Positions 11,339-22,400 of a stretch of DNA of 64,000 nucleotides are shown piece by piece. A model generated the notes under the pieces. The model searched no databases and had not been told where the DNA came from. It saw nothing but the letters and a program-made list of their open reading frames with translations. The stretch is from assembly GCA_036345935.2 (NCBI GenBank), contig JADWOT020000001.1, positions 12,466,623 through 12,530,622 of the forward strand, read 5' to 3'. Both the position numbers and the translations under genes were made by a program. This DNA is from Taenia hydatigena. Taxonomy: Eukaryota; Platyhelminthes; Cestoda; Cyclophyllidea; Taeniidae. Position 1 is the stretch's first letter, and every line of letters begins with the position of its first letter.

Positions 11339-11345
11339 TATAAGG
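11339..11345 (+). promoter_or_regulatory. TATA box of H2A
   Basis: TATAAGG lies 91 nt upstream of the H2A ATG and 33 bp after the last CCAAT box. Transcription would start near 11370, giving a leader of about 60 nt. Confidence 0.7.
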
Positions 11346-11429
11346 CAGGAGCAGTGCGGCATGTGACGGAATCACGCTTCGATCGGTTTGCTGTTTTGTG
11401 TGTCGACAGGGAGAGAAGAGAAGAGAAGA

Positions 11430-11816
11430 ATGAGTGGAAGAGGCAAAGGTGGCAAGTCACGAGTCAAAGCGAAGACGAGGTCGGCGAGGGCAGGCCTGCA
11501 GTTCCCGGTGGGTCGAGTTCACCGTCTGTTGCGTCGTGGCAACTACGCGGAGCGTGTGGGTGCTGGTGCACCGGTCTACCTGGCAGCTGTGCTGGAATAC
11601 CTGGCTGCCGAGGTGTTGGAGCTGGCGGGTAATGCAGCGCGCGACAACAAGAAGACACGCATCATTCCTCGTCACCTACAGTTGGCCATCCGCAACGATG
11701 AGGAGTTGAACAAGTTGTTGGGTGGTGTGACAATCGCGCAGGGTGGTGTGCTGCCTAACATTCAGGCGGTGCTGCTGCCGAAGAAGACGGAGAAGCCGGT
11801 GGGCAGTAAGGAGTAG
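11430..11816 (+). CDS. H2A: Histone H2A
   Basis: Core nucleosome histone H2A, 128 residues and intronless. The tail [15 protein letters not shown] leads into [18 protein letters not shown] and the histone fold ([20 protein letters not shown]). The acidic-patch residues of NDEELNKLL and the docking domain [20 protein letters not shown] follow. The C-tail [10 protein letters not shown] has no SQ-E-Tyr motif, so it is neither H2A.X nor an H2A.Z-type variant. I chose the ATG at 11430 because SGRGK is the invariant start; the frame is open 14 codons further upstream. It has three CCAAT boxes, a TATA box and a downstream hairpin with a U7-type element, which fits S-phase expression. Confidence 0.97.
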   Translation: MSGRGKGGKSRVKAKTRSARAGLQFPVGRVHRLLRRGNYAERVGAGAPVYLAAVLEYLAAEVLELAGNAARDNKKTRIIPRHLQLAIRNDEELNKLLGGVTIAQGGVLPNIQAVLLPKKTEKPVGSKE

Positions 11817-11884
11817 GTCGACCGAGTGCTTTACTGACCACTGGACTGACTTGATGAGTCTGCTGCAACCATGAACGTGACAAC

Positions 11885-11910
11885 GGCCCTTGTGAGGGCC
11901 ACTGGAAAGA
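11885..11910 (+). terminator. Histone 3' stem-loop and downstream element of H2A
   Basis: GGCCCT-TGTG-AGGGCC (11885-11900) forms a 6-bp stem with a 4-nt loop, beginning 69 nt after the stop codon. ACTGGAAAGA follows directly; its purine-rich GGAAAGA (11904-11910) matches the histone downstream element that pairs with U7 snRNA. Cleavage would fall between the two. The stem equals that of H2B but the loop differs (TGTG against GTTG). Confidence 0.9.
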
Positions 11911-12785
11911 CGATTGTTTGTTTTCCGCTTAGGCTACTGAGGGATGGTCGAACGATTGGTGCTTTTGCAGTCACTTTTGAATGTGTTTTGTGTGTGTGAA
12001 CAAATCTTTGGGAAATGGTGTGTCTTACTCTTCGGGTTGGAGGAGCATTGGAGAGGAGTGGGGCATTGGGAGAGGAGGGACTGGGTGTGGGATATCGGCG
12101 CAGTGGATGTGTTCGTGTAAGCGAAGAGATAGGAGTCATTGATGTAAAGGTGATGAAAGCAGGTGCGAAGTGGTTGAATGTGTTGGTTACCGTGCTGTTG
12201 AGTTTGATTAAGAGGTACCTCGGCACGAGCAAGGCGCAGGTGAGTTGGTTGGGCTTTTTCGGCATCGGAGGTGAGAATGACGTGGCGTTGGAAGCTGAAG
12301 CGAATTGGTGGAAAGTAGGTGATACGTGGGTGTTGGTGAGGTGGGTTCAAGAGATGATGTTGTGGCAATGTCTTGGGGTGGTTTCGGGTTTGATGCTTAC
12401 CCCGATCGCATACGTCTCTCTCTTTTCGACCTGCACGAAGCAATATCCTTTCAATAGAGTCATGTATCGAATACTGCTCTATTGTCTCCCAATGCTCGCA
12501 AACTAGTCGGGCATCTGATCATGGTCTACGCCGCCCATTCCGATGCATTGCTCTCCGATTGTAGCGGAGCCGATTGTGCGCTATTGTCACCAATGCAGGC
12601 ACTTATAGGGCTGTCACAATGTAGTTGGTTGATTTGTCCTGCTGCATGTCTTTGTTGCTTACATCGCCTACTTCGCCTGGTTGTACCTCGAAATGACAAG
12701 TTGGAATTGAATTAACTAGTGGGAAGGTAAAGCGACATTGATTGTGTTGTGAACATGCTGTTCTACGCAAAGCTGTACTGAAACC
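11911..12785. other. GT-rich flank with overlapping open frames, no recognised gene
   Basis: The plus strand is rich in G and T, which leaves long frames open on both strands at once (minus 11831-12265 and 11934-12443, plus 12015-12506). None resembles a known protein. The simultaneous openness points to composition rather than coding. Confidence 0.45.
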
Positions 12786-12939
12786 TCTTTATGGTAGGCA
12801 AGCACGAGCAGAACATTTGGTGTGCTGGGACACCGACGGTGATGAGACAAACTGTCCTGAGTAGAACACAAGTTCTCTGGATGAATCAGTGGGAATCGCG
12901 AAACTTTGCCGTCATAAGTAAATTGTATATACGCAGTTT

Positions 12940-13350
12940 ATGCAGACAACCTGCCGGTCGTGTCTACGTGTCATAAAAGAAACTCTTAGTGGCAATCGCA
13001 AGATCTTTCCGATACTATCAAATACCAATGGAACACCACTTCGCAGCAATAAAAAGCATGCAATTGGGACGAAATGCGTTAGCCATGGGCTGCAATTGCG
13101 AGGTCACGGAGAACATCTTTCGTCGGCGGCCACTTCTTTATCTGATGCGTACCAACACGGTGGCGCACTACCTGCCACTCACTCATCGAATGCGTGCAGC
13201 TTGGCAGACGCCGGACGGCAGGAAAAAGAGGAAACGAGTCAACTGAAAATGGTTGACAAACTTGTTAACATGGACGACTCGATCAAAGAGATTTGCAGAA
13301 GAAAGACAAAACGTCTAGAACGAATGGTAGAGCGGATTACTACGAGCTAA
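12940..13350 (+). CDS. Candidate coding region upstream of the 13460 exon
   Basis: I do not recognise this 136-codon frame. Its second half is polar and possibly helical: QEKEETSQLKMVDKLVNMDD, then DSIKEICRRKTKRLERMVER. A GTAGAG donor candidate follows ...RTKRLERM near 13326, which could join to the exon at 13460. The GC content at 13080-13250 is higher than its surroundings. The frame may instead be chance; the exon structure is unresolved. Confidence 0.25.
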   Translation: MQTTCRSCLRVIKETLSGNRKIFPILSNTNGTPLRSNKKHAIGTKCVSHGLQLRGHGEHLSSAATSLSDAYQHGGALPATHSSNACSLADAGRQEKEETSQLKMVDKLVNMDDSIKEICRRKTKRLERMVERITTS

Positions 13351-13459
13351 CGATGCCTTTTGAACTGTAAAAGTGGTTCGATGCGGAGACTAATAAAAAA
13401 GCATGCTGTCTATGCCACTAATGAGGAGATCGCAAGAAGTACTACCGTCTTTTTGTTAG

Positions 13460-13630
13460 CAAAGTGTAACTTATTTGGAAGAGGATTGCTCGGAACCCTA
13501 CATTACGCCAACCGGTATGGAATATTTAGAAGAACTGATCCACATCAATGGAGTACACGCGAATGAATTCCTAGCTGACACATTGACATTAATGGGTGAG
13601 AAGTTAAAGATGGATGCCAATTGCTTCTAA
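13460..13630 (+). CDS. Candidate terminal exon of an unrecognised gene
   Basis: A pyrimidine-rich acceptor (CCGTCTTTTTGTTAG ending at 13459) opens 57 codons in phase 0 that run to a TAA at 13628-13630. The peptide is acidic and amphipathic: QSVTYLEEDCSEPYITPTG, then MEYLEELIHINGVHANEFL, ending KLKMDANCF. An AATAAA at 13716-13721 lies 86 nt past the stop, as expected of a short 3' UTR. An internal GTGAGA donor near 13597 could make it an internal exon instead. No family was recognised. Confidence 0.4.
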   Translation, partial: QSVTYLEEDCSEPYITPTGMEYLEELIHINGVHANEFLADTLTLMGEKLKMDANCF

Positions 13631-13715
13631 GGTGCAAAGAATACTGGTAGAAGTCTACCAAGAGAATTAATTTCTTTTCATTTAGTACCAATTGTCAAGG
13701 CGCACTAAATAACTT

Positions 13716-13721
13716 AATAAA
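13716..13721 (+). terminator. Poly(A) signal AATAAA
   Basis: AATAAA lies 86 nt downstream of the candidate terminal exon stop at 13630 and is followed by a GT/T-rich stretch. Confidence 0.35.
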
Positions 13722-13891
13722 TGTATTTTGTTCCTTATGGGTTGCCTCAGTGACGGGGAGGAGGGACCAGATAGCATTCTATTTCGACAATTTGCTGGAA
13801 AAGGCCATGAATTACCATGACTACACGTCAGGATTTTAATCGCCTTCTCTGCGGATAACGAACACAAATGAGGGGCAAGTTGCGGCTCCTC

Positions 13892-13938
13892 ATTGGTTAG
13901 CATTAACCAATCATAACGCTGACGTCAAAAAGACGTCA
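13892..13938. promoter_or_regulatory. Inverted CCAAT pair next to two CRE-like sites
   Basis: ATTGGTTA-GCAT-TAACCAAT (13892-13911) is a perfect palindrome with CCAAT on each strand. Nine bases on, TGACGTCA (13920-13927, a full cAMP-response element) and AGACGTCA (13931-13938) follow. The cluster resembles a bidirectional promoter, but no recognised gene starts beside it. Confidence 0.4.
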
Positions 13939-13939
13939 C

Positions 13940-16900
13940 TTCCATGTTTGGCTACCTTTACATGAGGCACTCGTTGCGACTTGTCGCCTCATTAAAACGG
14001 CTTAGCTCACATTGTCATTTTCCCCCAGCTGCTTCTGGTGGTGTGGTTTGTCGGCTGGCTCGTGGGTGTATTCTATCAACGCTATTCACGTTGTGATGGC
14101 TGGTGCAAGAGATTGACAAAGGGAACGCCCGACTTGACTGCGAGAGGGGCCATGTGGTGTATTTTTTAAATGCATTGGTCTCCGTTTCGGTAATGAGCAA
14201 CTGGTCACCAATTTTTGCCTTTGCTAGGTGGCCTGGCTTCCAAGTCGTGGCAGTGGTTTAATCCCTTCTGTTCGCCGAATATATGTGCATGCACTCTGTC
14301 CTAGTGCCATTATCCGGCGCTTCCGCGAATCCTTGCTTTTGTTATCAATTACGTGTAAGTATGGACGTCGTTCGCTGCTTCTAGTTATGTTGAGGACGAA
14401 ATCCTTTTGGCTCTGTTTGAATTACAATGTTCGGTGTTGGAGTCGGAGTTGCCTCGGGTGCGGCGTTGCTGCTCTGATGTGACCGCGTTTGTGATGCGCT
14501 GGGAGGTCGTTATGTGGGGTGCAAATTTACACTGAAGTAAAATGTGGATGCAAATATTCTTGCCCACGAAGCAGAGAGAGTAGGATGAACCCTTTGTGCA
14601 TTGACTACTCTGCTGTTACCCATCCTTCTGTGGCTCTCGAGTGCAGGTGCTCTACCACTATGTTGGGAGGCGTGGACGGGTTCTCTACCAACGATGCATT
14701 GGCTGTTTTCCAGGTATTGTCGCCTTTGCCACTATGCCACGAGGCGATGATGGTATGAAGTAGATGTGGAGTAATTTGAAGTGTAGTTATGATGCTTTGA
14801 TATGCAAGTATGGTTCTCTGTACGGTCCATTGTCATATTCGATAATCGCTTGCCTGATGCTTAAGGCGTAGGACGCAAGTTATCGACGCGCATCCAAAGA
14901 GGCATTTTTGATGACGCCCACATGTGGCTGTTGCAGTGGGTGGTTGACCTATTGGCCGAGTGCGATTATTCTATAAGAGAAAGGCAAAGTATTCAAGAAC
15001 TTCATGCCCCACTTATTTCCTCAGTTTCCAACCTATGCAGCTTATATTACACAAAATTGTGCGTTTTTGGTATTCTTTTACGTGAGTGTGAGTGTGTTAT
15101 TTAGCGATCATCTGCGAGTTGGCGTTGTTGAGTGTATTTCCACTGCCTGAGACAAGTAGTTGGGTTTGTCCTTGCATGCTTTCGATGTGACAATAGGTTG
15201 TAGACTGATAGCCATATTAAAGCTGAATTATTCTGTCACTGTAGCCGTTGTGATGTCGCACCGTTGGGGGGAGTTTGACAATTCGTTTCTAGGTCAATAT
15301 TTCCTCCACTGGTCGTGGACACGCTTGATGGCTGGCACATTTTCCTATCCAATGGGGAATTGGCTCACACCACGAGGGATGGGGAGACTGACGACAGTAG
15401 CCTTACCGAGGAGAGCACGGAACACGGCGTTGGACAGGGCGAAGTGGACTGTGCAATGCGCCAGTGGTTTTTTGAATGAAGGATTTTGGTGATGGGCTAC
15501 TTGATTGCATCGTGGTTGTACCTTTTCAAAGTTGTGGTAATTACACATTTATGTGTTCTGCCTGAATACGATGTCCTCTCTCGCCTTCGGGGAGGAAAAA
15601 GCTGAGGAAACTACAGTACGTATGTATGAATTGGTAATAGAGATGTCCTATTGAAGAATAAAGCTCTCCTAGTCGTAGTCCATTTGCATGACTACTTGAC
15701 AGGTGTGGCATATTTTGCTTCGGGAGGAGTGGAGCTGCTTTTGTTTTCTTTGGTCGCAGTTAATTGTTGACAGCATGGGTGATGGGTGCGTTTTGAAGTG
15801 AGTTCCCTACTATTGAAGGTTTCATGAACCGTTAAAATGTGGCATGCTGCCCCCTAGCATTGAGAATGGCTTTAGGAGGTGCAGAATGTGTAACTTGTGG
15901 GTGGTTGAATAGGTAGGTGTAAGTAGGAAGGAGAAGGAAAGGCTGCATACTGCTTTATTAATCTCCTCCACAGGACGACTCTAAATGTTGTTGTGTTGTC
16001 AATTCAGCACGCGATACCGTCAGGCAGAAGTGGTAGCCAATGCCCCATTGAGCGATTGTGTGGAGTTGAATGATATACTGGCATTTCAACTGCCTCGCTG
16101 GGGTGGTATTGGAACTCCCTCAAGTTGGCAACATTGGTCTTTAAGCAAAGTAAGGTCGATTGATGCACACTGTGGTACAATTGTATGATAGAAATATCGA
16201 AACAGAAATAACCTGGAACGCTTCTCCATGGAGATCAGACTTGTCGGGACGAAATTGAAAAGAAGACGCTAGCTATAAGAGTAACAATTGTCTTTTGGAG
16301 TCCAAAATTTGTAGTGGCAGGGCTAACGGGAAATTTTACTCACGAAATCTAGTTTCAGTATCTGTGTGTGGTTGAGTTTTGGGCAAATTATTCATAAAGT
16401 AAATACGTGGCGGTGCATTGTGGGATGACATGGGAACTTAGAACAAACTCACTTGTTCAAGCCACTTAGGAAAGGCTTGATGTTGTTTTGTATTGCTTCA
16501 TAGTGGAGGAGTTCTGCTTCACAAGGCGAGGACGGCGACGACCTTGACAACGTCATAGTACCACACTGGTGGGTCGCGATGGCAAAGAAAATGTAGTTAG
16601 TAAAAGGCAAACTGCTGAAATATGGAGAACTGAATGAGTCTTACGACGGGAACCTCAAAGCACAACAATAAATTTTCCTGTTGTAGGATAAAACTGGAAA
16701 GCAGTTAGACAATCTTACGGTGGAAACAAATATGAGACGCTTTCGGAAAAGCAGAATGCAGAAAATACAAAGTGAAAGACTAAGAGGAAAGAACAAAGGG
16801 AACAAACTGTGTGTAAAAAATTAAGTGTGTGCAGTAGCCCAAAGTTAAGATGAATGCGAATTAGAGGAAGTAGGTAAACAACAAAGAGTTACTCGAGGAG

Positions 16901-17299
16901 GAAGGAAGGGAGGCTTGGAGGGGGAGCAGAATGGCGAAAAAGTGAAGAAGGAGGAGACAGCACCCACGGCGAATGACGATGTGCAAGCGTCTGCATCGCT
17001 ACGTGTTCTGCTGTCTACAACCCAATAGATGGGAGCACTTTGCTCTAGAACTTCACGGACTACACGCGCTAAGTGAGCTTTTAGCAATCAAGCCTCCTGG
17101 TGGCGGCAATTTCAACCGACAAATGCAGCATGACGTAAGCACTAAATCTTCTCAGCCGAACACCAAATGAAGGATAGGAGGGAAAGAGAGAGAGGGGTAG
17201 GACGGACGCCCTTCCCTCGGAGTGAAGTGAAGAAAGTGCTTAGTACTTGTTGAAGGTAAAGGCCATTACCTATCTCCTTTGCTAACCACTGGCTGTGCA
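13940..17299. other. Stretch with no recognisable gene
   Basis: Frames up to 110 codons only, none recognised. A purine-rich stretch lies around 16850-16960. Confidence 0.45.
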
Positions 17300-18440
17300 A
17301 GCAGGTACATCGACAACAACAACAACAGCAAGAACAACAAGAAGTGATATGTCCCGAACACTCTCATAGTTGAGATGCTGCATTAACCAGAGAGAATCCC
17401 ACTAACATTCTTGGTGTAAGGTGGGGGGCAAGCATCCCCTCGTTCATCAATGCACAGTGGGGTCGGTAAACCTAAGCCGGTGAGGTTGTTGACGTCGTTG
17501 CCACGCAAGTCCGCCGATAATGTTGGTGAAGAGTCGTTTCCGCCTGCTACGAGTCTTCTTTGGCTCACCGTCAAGTTGGAATTTGGCATTTATCTCGTGC
17601 GTCTTCTCATCATCATCATCTTCTTCCTCCTCCTTATTTAAATGATCCCTTGTCTTCCTCCTTTTTTCCCTTTATAGCGTCGCCCCCCGTTACGCCATTC
17701 TCACCTCCTCCTTCCTCTCATTCGGACTCATCTGCGAGTTCAGCTATCCCATAGTCCGTGTCCGTAGTGGCAGTTCCTTGCATTCCTTTGGACTGCAGGG
17801 CTTGGCATTGAACGACTTCTAGTCAAGGTGAAGAAAGGGAGTATATGCTAAAATCTGATGGACTTCACACCAATCGCTTCTGCCGAGTCCTCCTCCTCCA
17901 CCTCTTCCTCTACATGATCATCTCTATGAAGTGCCTTGTGAATGATTTCTCTGCTTCTTCGGCAACCTGCAAGTAATTGGCGTTAGTAGAAGTGTGTGTG
18001 GAAAGGCGAGCACCTACCTCTTATCCACAACACAAGCTCCTTATGTCTGCCATAGTCCAGGCGACCTGGAAGGAATGCAACTAAAAGCCGCGAAAGGAAA
18101 TGAAATGAAGAGGGCAAAAGGGCACGTGAGACTAGCATTCATCGCCGTGCCACTCAGCTTAAGCATGTGACGCTATCAATGGATTCAACCGGTTACTTTA
18201 CCATTTGAAAGTCAGCTGCATGGTGACTGCCACATTGCGCGTGCGAAGCATGCAGGCAGGAAGGGCGAATTCTGTCGCCACAACCGCAGCCGGCGTCTCA
18301 ACACTCACTCACTCACTCAGTGTCTCATTGCATTACAACTTCGCACATCTGTGTATCGGAGGTGGTGGTGGCGGTGGCAGTGGTAGCACGCACACCTCGG
18401 CAGGAGTAGCGTTAGTGAGAGGTGTTGTGTACTGATGTAA
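17300..18440. repeat. Cluster of short microsatellites
   Basis: Simple repeats include (CAA)n with GAA variants at about 17311-17343, (TCA)n at 17607-17620 followed by a CTT/CCT run, (ACTC)n at about 18301-18320 and (GGT)n at about 18358-18386. No gene is recognised between them. Confidence 0.6.
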
Positions 18441-19379
18441 AGTGAGTGGCGCTAACAACTTTTATTTGGTTGTTGTTTCGAGCGAAATCATCCTGTGCTC
18501 GAAGGGGGAGGAGGAGTGGACTTTTTGATGTGGTAAATGAGGCCTAATTTGCTGGAAATGAGGAGGACTACAGCCTGTCACTTACTTGGATTTACATGGT
18601 TCCAAAGGCGTTGTGGGTCCAAAACACTGGAAAAGTGATTTGCTGTTCACAGAGCACTTTGTGATTAGCATGGAGGCGCGAACGAACAGCACTGGGTGCA
18701 GACTTTGCACGCTCGCCTTGTCAGTCAGCCGCTGCAGGCTCCACAGCACGCAACCCTTGGTTGTGGGGTGGGGAGGCTTCTCAACCTCATCACCAGACTG
18801 CCATCGTTACTTGCTTATGGTGACGATAGTGACAAGGAAGAATGGGACCGTTGCGAGAGGTGCTGAGTCCTGCGGCCTCACAACTTCTCCAGCCTTATCG
18901 CCTGCTGCGTCATTGAGATGTCGGTTGAATGGGACATTTCTCCTTCTCACCCTCCTCTTCTTACAAGAGGTAATTTTTAATTCATGCCATCCGTCTTTTG
19001 GTTAAACACTTCACACTCAAATGCTACGGCTTGTGTTCGAGGGGAGAGGAAAGTGTGAGCACTTTCGTAGAAATGTTCCTCTCCCCCCTTAGTGGAGGAA
19101 ACAATGACAAGTCTGCGAAGGTCAGACAGTAGGCACACCAATTGAGTGCATCTGACTACAGAGCAGTGTTGGGGAAAGGAATAAAATATTCTGCTACAGC
19201 GTGAGCGGAGAAAGGGAGAAATAGATTTAATAAATGTGCGTGTGTGTGTTTGTGTGGAATAAGACTTGATGAAGGCAAGGTATTGTTAAAGTAGCAAATA
19301 TTGGAATCTGATTGGCAAGTGTCTAGGTCTTTTTTAAGCAGAATTGTTTGGATGGTGATGTGGGGACAAGGGCACAAGA
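18441..19379. other. Stretch with no recognisable gene
   Basis: Only frames of chance length. A short GT dinucleotide run lies at about 19237-19255. Confidence 0.4.
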
Positions 19380-19830
19380 ATAATAACGATGAAAGAGAAG
19401 GCGAAAGGAGGAAGGAAGAAAGGGAAGAGCCTATCTATGCGTTCAAATGAGATGGTTTCTTTTACTGTTAGCAAATTGTGCACAGAAATAAAGAATAAAA
19501 AGTTGGATAATATATCTGCAATGAGTGTAGAAATGGAGGAATGAGAGAAGGAGCAATGACAGAGAAAGAAGGAAGTTAAGTTAATGCTTGCTAAGTGAAA
19601 GGCATTTTCTGAGAACGAAAAAGAGAAGGAAAGAATGTCGTACGAATAATGGAGGGAGGAGAGAGGTGAGGAAGGGCACCTACTAGCAGTGGTTGTGGCG
19701 GTGATGGAAAAGAGAAGATGCATTGGATGAAGGAGAGAAGAAAAGAAAGAAGGAAAAAAAGAACAAAGGAAGGAACAAAAGAAAGAAAGGATGAATGAAT
19801 GATTGAATGAAGAAAAGAATGAAGGGAAGA
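19380..19830 (+). repeat. Purine-rich (GA) low-complexity tract
   Basis: The plus strand is almost pure A and G, with GAAAGAAGG-like words. The complementary strand gives a spurious 177-codon Ser/Phe/Leu frame that should not be called a gene. Such tracts can form triplex DNA. Confidence 0.6.
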
Positions 19831-20289
19831 AGTTGGCGAAAAGTGCTCTGGATTGCAATGCAAGCAAAGTGGAGGTAATTAGGGCTGCTGAATGTATTTC
19901 AACTGTTCAGCTACTCGCCTACTTTGGGGCTGAAGAGTGTTATGGACATGCCATAAGTGTCATGCTTCTAAAGCAGCATGCTGCGGAAATGACGAATAAG
20001 TCCGATTCAATTTCTGAGCTCATTTGGCCTGTCTGACTAGACATCACTATATTACTTCTTATAAACCGTTAAATATCGCTTGTCAACTGTTGCATCATTT
20101 TAATTTCCCAACCAAAATGAATGAATCAAATTTCGTAGCGTCTTCTATCCTATTGGAAGGAATTTCGGTTTACGCAGCCGCAAGAATCGTGGAGTTCGCC
20201 CATTTAAATACTGGTGGTTAAAGGGATTTGGAACCTCGAATTTGCCGCGATTTGATTGCATTTCCGCGACCTTAAAGTGATTTTTTTTT

Positions 20290-21810
20290 TGAACTTGAAT
20301 TCAAGTAGAAGGTGAAGTGCGACGTCATTTGCAACGTAGCAGTTATTCACTATCAGATGAAGACAGGATCTCAGCAGTTCCGCTTACGCTAGTCAAAGTG
20401 AAAACCTGTGAAATTTCTCTCCACTCTCATTCCTCCTCCTATTCCTACCTCACTTGACAACCCTTTGCTACCGAATCACAAAAAAAGGCAATTTCGGAAA
20501 AAATCACAGGTGCTTGCATAAGGATATGCAGTTTATTGACATGACACCCGAAGCTGCCGCATTTGTTATCAGCACTGTCTTAAGTTCTACGAATATTAAA
20601 GATTATTGGAAGAAGGCGCACTTTTCGATTTCCAGGCTTCCTCTAATGTACGCCTGGCAGAGTTCATTGCAAAGATTTGTCTATTTGGTTTGAGGACTTA
20701 TTCATCTTTACCTTAAATGGCAATGGAGGATGTTATAAATATCTTCTACATGACGCAGGCCAGATGCTCCACAAGTTTCCTGCGAACATCTGGAGCATAG
20801 AACTGTGGGGCCCACAATAGAGCTTCGCGCAACTGCTAGTTATGTAGGTAAAAAGTAGCGCAGACGGAACGGTGAACCTTCAAGGTCAAATTGAAGATTT
20901 CCTTGACCGCCAGTATTGTTTTGAACACCAAATATTACAACCGAAAATAACTCCGTAAGAATCGTAAATAGTAGGGTGTTAATCCCATAGCATTTGCTCC
21001 ATTTGACACACGGAGATTTGTTAGGAGTTTGGGTGCTTTTGACACGCCGGAGATTAGGAACGCCTCTTGACCGTGTTCCACGACTTTGCTTCGTGTGGTT
21101 GGCAGTCTCAACACACCATCTGGACTCACTCATTGAGGCCATTTTAGGTGCCTCAATGATGCCACTACGTGATCTCTTCGCGTTTGTGTGCAATCAAAAC
21201 TGTTGGCTAGAATAAGACACAAATTAAAAAAAAGATTAATAAGTGCAACTCTGTTAGTGTAGTGTAAAATGAGGCATCGTAGATTGTATTTGCAAGTGCA
21301 TGGACAATTGCAACAGGCATTTCAAAGTAGAGTATGGGGGGGGAAAAAGGAAGAGGGAGAAGATTGTAGGGAGCAGCTACGAGAGCATGAAAAAGGAGAT
21401 GCAAACGGGGTCTAATTGAGATGAGACTGCGCAAAATCCAGTTGTCAACTGGGCATGACCGTAGAATTTATACAACATGGACGGATTCCTCAGTTCCTAT
21501 AACCAAAATAATTGTCTAGTCGCATTGTGATGTCATGTCTGCCGGAAATACTTTACGCATCCCATTAGTGCCACTTGCGAATGTGCTATGACAAGAATCC
21601 ACTGTAATGCCAAAGTTCGTCTGCAGTAGGGCTTCAAGTCTCCAAACGCACATTGCAGGATGCCAATGACTAAAAAAAGCGCAGCCATAAATGCGCGAAC
21701 GTGGACTGGCCTAAAAGAACTTAAAAATTTATAAAGATGCGCATCCAAGTATTTGGATCACCAAGTAGATGGATGATAGAATTAGAAAGCAGTGCAGAAT
21801 AAAATAAAGT
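20290..21810 (+). repeat. Repeat block R3, copy 1
   Basis: Same-orientation partner of about 59330-61090, with collinear landmarks throughout: ATGCAGTTTATTG, GCGCAACTGCT, CCACGACTTTGCTTCGTGTGG, CAATCAAAACTGTT, GTGCCACTTGCG and GCAGCCATAAAT. Identity looks like 70-80%. On the minus strand two short frames recur in other copies: a signal-peptide-like frame at about 21533-21680 and TTRSKVVEHGQEA near 21075. A part is also present inverted at 63270-63960. Whether it is a decayed gene duplicate or a transposon is open. Confidence 0.75.
21533..21748 (-). pseudogene. Signal-peptide-like frame in repeat R3
   Basis: Read on the minus strand, MAALFLVIGILQCAFGD looks like an N-terminal secretion signal and is followed by LKPYCRRT. 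The inverted copy at the right edge keeps QCAFGDSKPYCRST and AHSQVAL in frame. The 59-61 kb copy has the same segment broken by indels (stop after MAAIFIY). I infer a small secreted-protein gene exon or its relic. The frame upstream of the Met has no stop for 20 codons, so the start is not certain. Confidence 0.3.
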
Positions 21811-22004
21811 CAGAAGAGATGCATTTAATTTGGAATTGACATATGGCTACAATGTCTTCCATTTGCATGCATTGATGTGTGCCGGTTTTGCAACTCATTT
21901 TCCAACGCTTTGTGCATTTGACGATGTATTTGCAAATGCAAACTACAAATCTGCATTTAGCGAACCACACTTCAACATGCTTGTACTCATTTATTTTCTA
22001 ATGC

Positions 22005-22400
22005 GGTTGTCGACAGCACAATGAACACTGCATCCACCTCCACCACCAACGTCCTCGCCTCCTCCTTTAATATTGCCTCACTCAATTCAGTAGCACATGC
22101 ACGAAATAATCCGCAATCAAGTACAGTGTGAAGGGATGTTCCTCCACATATTTGTGCTTGTTCGGACAGTCAGGTTCTATCCCATCGTATTACATCCCTT
22201 CGCACTGTATCTGATTGCTGATTATTTTGCACATATAATTCTTTATTGAATAAGGTAATATTAAGGGAGGAGGCAATGACGTCAGTGGTGGAAGTGAGCG
22301 CCCTGTTCATGCTGCATCCGAAGGCGTCATCAGAAGGCAAATGAGTGCAAGCGCAAAAGCATCGCGTCAATAAACTACATATATCTATTGAGCAGTGCAA
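22005..22400. repeat. Repeat R4 copy 1, arranged as a long hairpin
   Basis: 22160-22400 matches 62885-63110 in the same orientation at nearly 90% identity, with a weaker copy at about 40380-40480. The adjoining 22005-22145 is an inverted copy of 22160-22320, so the two arms of about 140 bp could fold into a hairpin around a 20-40 nt centre. Read toward the centre from each side, both arms encode a related peptide without gaps (MNTASTSTTNVLASSFNI against MNRALTSTTDVIASSLNI). Kept frame across an inverted pair suggests it was coding when duplicated. Confidence 0.65.

Noticed and set aside
11831..12506. Three long overlapping frames (144, 169 and 163 codons) beside H2A
   Set aside because: They overlap on opposite strands in GT-rich sequence, and none resembles a known protein; skewed composition removes stops.
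19334..19867. 177-codon minus-strand frame, the longest unexplained one outside HSP70
   Set aside because: It is the complement of a GA-rich tract and is almost entirely Ser, Phe and Leu; composition explains its openness.
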